Below are positions 1 through 11,297 of a stretch of DNA of 64,000 nucleotides, piece after piece. The stretch covers positions 23,778,345 to 23,842,344 of the forward strand of contig OW203762.1 in the NCBI GenBank assembly GCA_934045905.1, written 5' to 3'. The translations under genes and the position numbers were made by a program. Each line of letters begins with the position of its first letter. Position 1 is the first letter of the stretch. The notes under the pieces are model-generated. The model was not told where the DNA came from. It was given only the letters and a program-made list of their open reading frames with translations, and did not search any database. The DNA comes from Leuctra nigra. Taxonomy: Eukaryota; Arthropoda; Insecta; Plecoptera; Leuctridae.

Positions 1-235
1 CTCTCTTGATAAATAAAATTATGTGTAATTGTTCAACATCTCCAGTTTAGAAAAACATACACTAATATTAACTTGCAATTTCTTTACGTTTCTTTTTCTG
101 AACATTAAATAATTTGTGTTATCCAAAAATATGTTTATCCTGTTATAGGTGGCATGTTTGAAACACTGTATGAACAAGAAGAGATGTATGATTATTATGA
201 TTATTGATTGTAATAAACCTGTTCGTTATCAACAG

Positions 236-430
236 AGCCAACGAAGGTTGGACAATGCCCGTTCCTGACGCTGTCCAAGTGTGACAACACGACGACGTGC
301 ACCAACGACGACAGCTGCGACGGAGACATGAAGTGTTGCTACACCGGCACGTGTGGTGCCATCTGTGCCGTTCCTCTCGAGACAACTGAAGAACCCAAGC
401 TGCAGACAGAAGAGGACGACACCCAATCAA
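236..430 (+). CDS. Exon: WAP (whey acidic protein four-disulfide) domain
   Basis: Acceptor ATCAACAG and donor A|GTGAGA. The exon enters in phase 1 (it begins with the last two bases of a codon) and leaves in phase 1. The translation has the WAP cysteine spacing: a KxGxCP opening at residues 3-8, then [21 protein letters not shown] and a final CAVP. An acidic Thr/Glu/Asp linker (about residues 51-64) follows. WAP domains are 45-50-residue, four-disulfide modules found in elafin- and SLPI-type inhibitors. The entry phase shows that at least one more exon lies upstream of the window. Confidence 0.85.
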
Positions 431-3400
431 GTGAGACCTGTTATTTGAAACGCGTTGATATTTATGGACTTTTGGAGTATTTCTTAATTTAAAATTTAAA
501 TATGTAGTAAAGTTGTGGAATGCTTACTTCTCAGGCAACTTCCCAGCTATCCATACACACACACCTACCTAATTCTAATAGTACAAGTTTACCTACTTCC
601 TTTTCTTCGCGTATTTGACTTGTTGATTAAATATAATTTTGAGAACTATATAACTATTTCTGTTTTCTATACTATTCTGTTGATTTTGGCTTGCAAGCAG
701 CAATACCACACCTAATTAATAGAGCCAGTTTTAAATGGTGATGCGCGAATTCGCGAATTGTTCTGATTGCACTATTTTCTTCTACTAAAATCCATTTCAT
801 TGTGTATAGATCCCAAATCTACCATTTTTACATCGCGAAAAAAAACGAAATCCAACCCTGATCGCGATATTCAAAATTTTCCGCGAAATGACCACGAAAT
901 AAAGGTTTTCTATTAAAATTACTGCTTTTATTCCCCTAACAGGTCACACAACAACAAACGAAACCAGTTTCTTTCCATGTGCTACTCACTCAACCCCCTC
1001 CCCCTCGCCAGACACTTTGCTACCCACCCTCAAAGTGAACCAGACCAGTCTAACCAGTTGATGATGCCTCCAGGCTGCTTTGTTTTGCGCCCCCATCTGT
1101 TCAAGGTCGACCGGTTTTCCCAACCCCCCCTTCCACCCTCAACCAGTCGCAACTATTCATCAATAGTCTACTTACACAGAAGGATATTTTGGAACAATTA
1201 CTGCACTGAAAATTGTTGGATTGGGAAAGAAAATATCTTGTCAAACTATACATTTTGCGTCATGAAATTTTAAATATTATGTATCATCTATACTAGTACA
1301 GAGAAAATGTGGGTTGGGGAAAAGACAGTACAGAGCATTAAAGACGCCATTCTAGACAAGCCTATTTCAGTGCTAATAGTGCATGACCAATCCATTCCAA
1401 TCCATTCCAATCCCTCCTCCAAAGTGGCATACATGTTTTTCATCAAATTATGGTTTCTGGGGGCTATTACAATGTGTTTTATAAACAATTTAATATCACC
1501 ACAAAATCGCGAAATCCCTCTTCCAGAAAAAACACAAAAAACGAAATTGATGATTTTAAAAACGAATTTTAAGAAATAAAATCACCATTTAAAACTGGCT
1601 CTACTAATTAAGTACAGTTCAGTTCAGTTCAGTTCAGTTTATTTCCAAAATCAAAAGTACATTTTAAAGAGGTACATTGAAAAGACCCCTATGGTTGACT
1701 CCATTTAACGGGGTATACGGAAAGGTTACATCGAACTAAATCTAGTAACCTAGCATATTATAATTAAATAGCATTGAAATTAAAATAAATTAATATCTAT
1801 AGATATGCTACAACTATAATATAACACATTTAGGTAAATATTATGATTATGATATTGATATAGGTACTAGAATATACTTAAGTTGAACATGTTATTATAC
1901 AATTAAATAATTAAAATTTGTCACTGAGGAATTCGTCAATCGAATAATATATTTTACTTATTAATAGTTCTTTCAGTTGTTTCTTAAATTGTGAGTATTT
2001 TTTAATTTCTCTTATATTTTTAGGTAATGCATTAAATAGTTTTGTTTTGAAAAACATGGAATTTTTTTGGGTACACGTTGACCTGTGCCAATCTATATGA
2101 ATGTTATTTTTCTGTCGGGTGTTGTGGTCATGTATGTCACTATTATTTTGTGTTAAGTTTTCTTGGGATCTAATAGCAAGTATCGACTCTAGAATGTAAA
2201 GGCAGGGTACTGTTAAAATTTTATGTTTTTTGAAATGTTGTTTGCAATCTGGTTTTATGAAAGTGTTATTTTTATATTTTAGTCCAAAAAGAGCTCTGAT
2301 TGATTTTCGTTGAAGTATAAATATTTTAGGGGCATCAGTTGAGTTGCCCCAGAACTGTATACCGTACCGTATATGCGATTCAATATTTGCATAATAAACT
2401 AGTTTCGCCGTTTTAGTGTTTGTCAAATTTACATTTTATGTTATAAAATATGATAATTTGATCATATTTGAAAATATGATAATTTACATATCATTAAACG
2501 AGTGTGTTTTCACTCTTTCAGTGTGCCAATATCTCCGAGACTTCAACGAGAAGATGGAAGGCACTCAGGACGGCATGGGACTGGCTCTCAACCCCCCTGC
2601 CTGTCATCCCAACGGATCCTACGTGGAGACGCAGTGCTACGGAGGAGAGTGCTGGTGCGTCGACGGTTTCGGCACCGAGATCCCCAAAACAAGGTTTGTG
2701 CAATTGTTTCGTTGAAATCGAGCTTTATCCAGTGTTGTGATTAGATAATTTTATTTTTATTTAGATAAAGATAAAGATAACCAGCCAAAAATTTATCTAG
2801 ATAAGATAAAGGATAAATTTCCAAGAAATCATCTACCTAGATAATAGATAGAGATAAAAATAATTATCTAGATAATTGTAATAGATAATAGATAACTTTT
2901 TTCACCAAATACTACTGTTCCATAAATATTTTCGAATCATTAATTCGGAACTAACATTTTTAAAAAAGGGGCGTCAAAACAAGCGAACTAATGCGACTAA
3001 ACGGAGATGATTTTCCTTTTTCATCATCTGACATTATTTTGTTGAGGTTTGTGCATGTTCATACACACAAATGCATTTTGAATTTGAATTTTTTATCTAG
3101 ATAATAGGCAATAGATAACAATATTTTTATCTAGATAAAGATAAAGATAACACATGATTTAATTATCTAGTAGATAAGATAATAGATAAAAAATAATTAT
3201 CTAGATTTATCTAGATAATTTTATCTAGATAAGTCTCTAGATAAGTTATCTAGATAACTGGCTTTATCCTGTAGGATGAAGTCTAAAGAAATATTAAATG
3301 TAATATTTGTCATTGAACTTTTCGATAAACTGATCAGTAATAATGTGCTTTAGGACAAATTAACTGCCCATTTCTGCATGCTAACTAACACAATTTGAAA

Positions 3401-6400
3401 TTACCATATTTATTTTGAGCTGAGCGTCGCTTATCTTTCAAATTGTATAACATACAATTGTATTTGATGTGTTGTAATTTGAGAATAATAAGTGCACTTA
3501 AATATGTGTAAATTGGAAAGAGACTGAGAGATATGAATAGGTAGGTAATACAAATAAGTTCTTATAGGGAAGACTGTGAAATAAAAGAATCATCGTTAGA
3601 TTTCAGTCCCAATAGTTAAAATCTTGACACATTATTTACCGAGCTATGGGGCTGTTCATAAAGTATGTCACGCCTCAGGGGGGGAGGGGGGGAGGTCGAA
3701 CAAGCTTGATGTCACAGTTTATTGTATTTCTGTGTTTTCTCATTCTTTCAATGTATTTTTCTTTGCAATAAATCACTAACTATAGTGAAAATATGAATTT
3801 TATGTTTTTTGTGGGGGGGGGGTCTGCAGGTGTTACATACTTTTTAGGGGGGGTTGTAAAAAGTGTGACAACTTGTGACAAGGGGTGGGGGGTAAAAAAG
3901 TGGCCTATTTTGCAATTGTCATACTTTATGAACAGCCCCTAATATCAGAAAAAGTAGTCGCCTCCTCCAACCTCTCAATGTCTATGTCCAGGAACATGTC
4001 GAACGGCGACTGCCTCGCGCTGCGCTCGGATCTCGAGTGCCTGGACCTGACGTGCCGCCTCGGCTGCGACTTCGGCTTCGTGCTTGACCCCGAGACCCGG
4101 TGTCCGCTGTGCGAGTGTCGCAACGCCTGCGACTCCGTCAAGTGCGCTGACAACGAGGAGTGTCAGATGGTCGACGTCAACTGCGAGAACGAGTACTGCT
4201 CGCCGGTGCCTGCATGTGAGTCACTCGATCAGGATTCATGACGTAGAGGCAATAGGTGTTGATTAGGAAGAAAATTAATATCATTATGAATGATCCCATT
4301 GCCATGGGATCATGGCAAGCTTAGCTTAGCTTAGCTGTAGTAAGCTTACAAAACAAACAAAAGCTGCCACATTTATTTGAGTTGCATCTTGATAACATAT
4401 AGACATAGGTATTGATATTTTTATTGAAAATTGTATTGAGTAATGCTCACACTATGTTTTTTCACTATTTTGGAATTCATTTTCTACAATTGAAATTATA
4501 ATGCTGACACACATACATTCAGTTACGTAGGTATTATTTTAAAATAGTCCAAGGAGCAAGTCGAAGAGCATAATTTGTTTTTATTTGTTAGTCCAAAATA
4601 TTCTTCAAACTCCAAATATGTTTAACTGAAAGCCAATCAAATCTCAACCTTATAAGTTAAATAAAAATATATATAAAAATTACATTTAAATAAAATTAGC
4701 ATAGTAATTCGGAATTCCACATCACAGTTCTCTTTGGATCTTTAATTGAATATTTTAGTCAAACATCTTACCAAACCTTCCTAACAATCCTAATCTTTAG
4801 CAACCCTTGCAGTAAAATGTAAACCATTGTTATTTGTCTGTTCCTCAGGTCTGCCGAGGAAGCCCGGCCAGTGTCCCTACCTGATCCCCGTGGAATCTGG
4901 CTCTTGCGACTACGAGTGCAAGTTCGACTACAGCTGCAATTCCACCGCCAAGTGCTGCTCCAACGGCTGCGGCACTCAGTGCGTCGAGGCGGTGGTGATG
5001 ACTGCGTGCCAGCATCAGCGCACCGTCGCCATGCACAAGGCCAGCGAGAAGGGTGAGTACAATACCTATACGACAACGACAAGCCAGGTTCTGTATTTCT
5101 ATGTATGATGTGTATAGGTTGCAAAAGACTTTCATGATTTTTTGGAGATAAGAATGGTCTTTAGAGCAGAGTTTACAACAGTAGAATAGGTACTATTCAT
5201 GTTTAAAAATAGAAGCACGAAACATGATTTGTGGGAAGTCAAATACATATTTTCTGTTTTAAAGTTATAATTCAATTTAAATGTATTTTGACCCTGGATA
5301 AAGTTCGTTCACGTTTAGAATATCAAGCCATAATGGCGGCCGTGTACTACTGTAGTCTAGCGAACAATTGTATGTATACCTACACATGTAAATATCAATA
5401 ATAAAAAAATATGTATATAGTGAGGTGGATTAGCTCTATATAATGGCAAAACATTTCAAATAGTGAAACTCTATTGCCCTTTTGCACACTTGTAGCTAAC
5501 ATATAAACAATTAAAAAACCGCTCAGAACCAAGCTGGCAAATCACCCCCCTCCCTGCTGTGACGCTTTCAAAATGGCGGCTAAATTAAATCATATCTCCT
5601 GAACGAAGGCTCGTAGAGTGATGCGGTTGACGGCAAACGATTCAGGACCTTTTATTTAGTTCATAAAAAAATTGCATTACTAAGCTATTTTAGTAGCAAA
5701 ATGGCGGCATTGAAAAAACTGATTTTTTCATATTTTTCTAATTAATATTTACATACCAAACCAAACATCAAGAAATATTTTTTTTAATTTAATATAGCGA
5801 TATCTTGGTTAAATCCATGAAGTTTATTTGTTATGCTGTCTTTATTTCCAAAATGGTGGCCGATCTAAAAAAAATCTCAAACTAAATATTAATTTCCTCC
5901 GGAACCAAAAGATGTAGAGCATTTCCGTTTTCGGAAATTAATAGAAAATCATTATCTTATTATAAAAAGTAATTTTTGGATGAAATATTTTAAAAATGGC
6001 GTCGAACGAAATTATCGTTTTTTCGGGTTTTCAATTATTTTAACTAAGACAACGTGCAAAGAGAGCAAAACGAACTATCGGAAATTGTTATTCATAGTTT
6101 ACTGGATGATACCAAAAAGTTTGGTTGATCTGAAATTCCTAGTTTAAAAATGGCGGCCAATTGAAGTTGAGGACACGTTTCACATCATCTCTTTAAGCCA
6201 CCATTTTGGAAATAAAGACAGCATAACAAATAAACTTCATGGATTTAACCAAGATATCGCTATATTAAATTAAAAAAAATATTTCTTGATGTTTGGTTTG
6301 GTATGTAAATATTAATTAGAAAAATATCAAAAAATCAGTTTTTCCAATGCCGCCATTTTGCTACTAAAATAGCTTAGTAATGCAATTTTTTTATGAACTA

Positions 6401-9400
6401 AATAAAAGGTCCTGAATCGTTTGCCGTCAACCGCATCACTCTACGAGCCTTCGTTCAGGAGATATGATTTAATTTAGCCGCCATTTTGAAAACGTCATAG
6501 CAGGGAGGGGGGTGATTTGCCAGCTTGGGTCTGAGCGGTTTTTTATTTGATTATATGTTAGCTACAAGTGTGCAAAAGGGCAATAGAGTTTCACTATTTG
6601 AAATGTTTTTATGCTAATCCTCCGCACTAATAAGACGACTGTACATAAAGATAAATAAATTTTATTAAAGTTTTATAATATTTTCTACTATTAAAAAGTG
6701 TGTATTTCACATAATTTATACAATTTCAATAATACAAAGAAGAAAGTCTTGCCACTGACAGGGCAGTGTTCATGTGAACGACCAATGAACGTGATCGACT
6801 AAAACGTCAGAAATATTCTTAATGTGAACGAACTTTACCACATTTTTTAAAAGGTGAAATCTCTTTCTTATCAATTTTCACCCAAATGTTATGGTTATGT
6901 TGGATTGTTGTTGTATATTCTTTCTGCAAAGTTCATGTTTCTTAACTGCATTCATTCATTGTTGATATTGAAATATTAACGATGAGTTTTGACTGTGAAT
7001 AACGCCATCTCATGTCGTGTGCAGGAATCCCTGCGAACCAGCTGTACGTGCCCGCGTGCAAGGAGGTGGACGGCAGCTACGAGTCCGTGCAGTGTCACTC
7101 CGGCACCAGACAGTGTTGGTGCGTGGACGATAGAGGAGACGAGCTGCCCGGCACTCGGGCCCCTCCCGATGTCCAGCCGTCGTGCGGATGTAAGTCACGG
7201 CTCTAGAGTCTTGTAGAATGTGCTCTTGGTGAAAGTCACAGCCATCTGTACACACGTCGTTTGTTCCTCCTCCTGTGAGCTGCCTGTTACCTGAGTAAAA
7301 ATTGTAGTTCCTCACCAGCCGTCCCGGCGCAATGCCACCATTGCGCATTTGAATAGCCAAACCGACGGTGGCGGCCCTTTCCTGGGACGGCAGGTGAGGA
7401 ACTACAATTTTTACTCAGATAACAGGCAGCTCACAGGAGGAGGAGGAACGAACGACGAGTGTACAGACGGCTGTGGGGAAAGTTATCAAATGTATTGCAA
7501 ATTGTCGGACAATAATGCTTTGATATGTGGGGCACAATTACCAATAACCAGTCTGTTTACTTATCTTGTCTATTATCGACCAATTTAATTTAGTAGATGA
7601 CGACTGACGAGCAATGTTTTTCAACCTGGTAGTACTAGACTTTCGTTTAGTAAACCCAATAAAATAATCTACAATCAATTAGGTACTTACAAAAGTATTT
7701 TACAACTGTTCAATGCAAATATTGGAAGAAAGAAAGTATCATTATTCCTGATTAAGATTGTTGGGAGTTTGAATCAATGCTCGTATGAAACTGAAGTACA
7801 TTGTTCTCTCTCTAACGCCTCTCTGTCTGTCTGCAGCTCCTGCCGAGTGCCCGCTGCGCAAGTGTGCGACCAACTGTGACCATGGCTACCGACTGGACTC
7901 TGCCGGCTGCCGCACTTGCGAGTGCGTTGACCCCTGCGACGGCATGTCGTGTCGCGGCGAGGGGGAGGCCTGCCGCCTGGTGGAAGTGGAGTGCGTTGAC
8001 CGACCGTGTCCCCCGATACCCATGTGTCTGCCGCGGCGCGAGAACCCCTGCCTCGGAGGACATCCCCTGCTGGTGCGCGACTCGGCCGACGTCGTGCGGT
8101 GCGGACCCAACGGCACCCAGTGTCCCAGCTCGCACAAGTGTCTGCTGAGTCCCATCGGAGAGTACGCGGTCTGCTGTCCCAAGCCAAGTGAGTACTTGTC
8201 CTCGAGCGTCATCTTTACTGTTCCGTATAGTACGTTATAACACCGTTAACTTCGTCCTGTAATGTCGTTAACTTATATCATGGTTTGATATGGTGGTTGA
8301 ATTTACTGTTTTAGAGATTTGTGTAGTGTCAGTCCTAACTATTATTGAGTTAGAATTCTGCATGTGAGAAATATATTTAACTGTTAAATAATTAATACAT
8401 TTTTCTCCTTAGTATGTTTTTTTAAAAAGGTCCAATCCCCATAAGAACACACGTTAAATTGTTTCTTTAGTGCGTGTTTCACTTAAGTACCTACGTTTTT
8501 TTTCTGCAGACCCTTAAAAAACGTACTAAAGAGGTTCCACTGTATTGCAATTAAAGAACAGTGTATAATTCCATGGGCTTTTTTTGAGCAATTTTATAAT
8601 ATCTCAGTAAATTAATTGGTACCTATAATAAGTCGGATATTACATTTATAGGAGCATTGCCAATTTATCTACTTAGAGCGAGAGTTATATGAAATCTGCC
8701 TTTACTTAGGTATGGTCGGTGACAGGCAAAGAAGAACCCCCCTATACCTGGGAATGCTAAACGGCCCGACCGTAGGCTGCCTCATTTAGATGTACTGAAT
8801 TGAGCGCTGAAGTCATGTTTGTGGATGTGTTCAGGGGACGTCTGCTTCGAGCCCGTGGAGGTGGGTGCGTGCCGCATGGCGGCTCCTAGATGGAGTTTCA
8901 ACGCGGCCGGCAACAAGTGTGAGAAGTTCATCTACGGCGGCTGCGGCGGCAACCAGAACAACTTCGACTCCGAGGCCACGTGCAACACCGTCTGTCCGGG
9001 TCAGTTGCATTCCTGTCCTCTGGCATCTTCACAATACTGTCATACTGAAAGAAATCAATTAAGTAAATGGGTAGCGCAAATTGCATCAATCAATTTTGTG
9101 AATAATACTGGTGCATTCGTTGTGATGATTTAGGTTAATAGAAATAGAAAATGTTTTATAGCAAAATCAGTGCAAATATTGAAATAAGGCATTTAAATTT
9201 ATGTTTTGCTATTTATTAGCCAAAATGTTACATGTATTTTAATGTATTATATGTATATTACCCCTTGTGGATCCATTTGTAAAACTGCATGGATCTCGAT
9301 TTTACAGATGACACAAAAAAATTGCAATTTATTTTTAATACAATGTAAAAACATGTTTATGTAGTAGGGTTAATTATTCTTGGAAGCATCTAAAAAATTT

Positions 9401-11253
9401 ATCCTGTCCCTAAACTGTTATTAATTTTCACTTCATTCTTGAGAACAAGACCATTCTGAATGATTGGTGATCTTCCCATTTATTTTCTTGCAGTACGATG
9501 AAAACTAAGTTATGAACCCTAATAATGTTCTTCCTCTCTCTTCCTCGACAGTACTGAGCCAGTGCGAGCGTCTGCGGGAGAAGAACACCAAGGCTGCCGA
9601 CCGCTACAAGCAAGCGACGTTCACGCCGCGCTGCGACTCGGAGACCGGCCACTGGTCACCCGTGCAGTGTCTGGAGCACGTGGGCGTGTGCTGGTGCGTG
9701 ACGCGCGACGGACAACCGGTCAAGGGGTCACTGACGCGCGGCGAACCGGTGTGCAACTTCAGGCAGGCGCGACGCAGGATGGGACAAGATGAGACCGACT
9801 TCGGTACGGGAATTCTGAGCATACACTCGTACCGACTATTGCTAAAATACTTACTATTTTTTATTATATCAATTAATTAACAATTAATTACCCCATCCAA
9901 CTAAAGTCGGGTTGGGGGGTGGAGGTAGCTCCACCTTCCTCTAGGGCCTCCTAGGATGCCGAAGTCGGCCGGCCATTCCAACTTCTTCCCCGTCGTCCTC
10001 TTCCTCATCGTCTTCACTCTCCTCTGATTCCTCCACCTGCCGCTCCACCAACTCGTTCCATCTCGTTCCATCTTTCTACATCTTCCCACCACTTCTCTCC
10101 TTCCACTCTCCTCCAATCTTCGCCTCTCTCCGCCACATCCTCTTCAATGCTGTCCATCCACTTGGTCCTCGGACGCCCAGCCTTCTTTTTCTTCACTTGT
10201 CTTCCCTTCTCAAATTCTCTTCTAGGAATTCTCTCCTCTCCCATTCTTTTCATGTGCCCGAACCATCTCAACCTCTCTCGACTTATCTTCAAACTTAACT
10301 TCTCCACTCCCAAGTCTTGTCTTATCTTCTTACTCCTGATTTTATCCAACTTGGTCACTCCCGCCACCCCTCTCAAAAACTTCATCTGTGATGCCTGGAT
10401 TTCTGCTATTTCTCTTCTGCCCATTAGCCATGTTACCGCCCCATATGTCAGGATTGGAATATAGTACAGTTTGTATATCAAACTGTACTATATTCCAAAA
10501 TGTTTTACCTAAAATTATAATTAATAATTTAAATATGCTTTCCTCTGTCATCTCTGATGGAATAAATATTTGCAATACAACAGTTAATTTGAAGATTACA
10601 GTAAACCCTCGTTATTTCGAACTCGGATAATTCGAATTTGAGGTTAATTCGAACTATCTGGGTGGTCCCAGTGGCCAGAATAGGGTTTTCTATGTTATTT
10701 CATTTTGATAATTCGAATTTTAGGTTATTTCGAAATTCGAATTGAATTAAAGTCCCAGCCCATGTATTTACTTGGATAAAATTGCTTTAATTCGAATTTT
10801 TCTTCAAAAGTGTGGGTTTGTATAAAATTCATAACGCGTGATATATTACGCGCAATAACTTGGAGCCAGCGCCATGCGCCGCAGGCAGAATAGGGGGGTG
10901 CGCCGCAGCGGACTGCTCAGAGCATGGCTCGCGCACAAGCGCGGCGTGGCTCGGCTATCCTCGTGTTTTAGATCGGGTGCGTCCGCCTCGGCTATCCTCG
11001 TGTGTTCGATCGGGTGCGTCCGCCTCTAGACTTACTGACGACGTGGCGACTGGCGGCATTTCACCCCTCACGCCTCGAGCTAGACTAGCTAGCCTAAACA
11101 AACAAGTGTGGCTGTGTCAAAGTTTCGTAAACAAGTTTTGACGATGGCTCCGAAGAAATACCACGAACTGAAATTAAGTGAGAAGGTGGCGCTTCTAAAA
11201 GAAGTAGATTCAATAATATGCACCTTGGCTTCCTTTTCCCCAATCCCCTCATC

Positions 11254-11297
<44 letters not shown>

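Noticed and set aside
4319..4336. TTAGC tandem as a possible telomere-like repeat
   Set aside because: Only about three and a half copies, and the unit is not the arthropod TTAGG.
10860..11141. Open frame of 93 residues rich in Arg and Ala
   Set aside because: It lies inside the deleted Tigger element upstream of the transposase start and is not similar to anything recognised.
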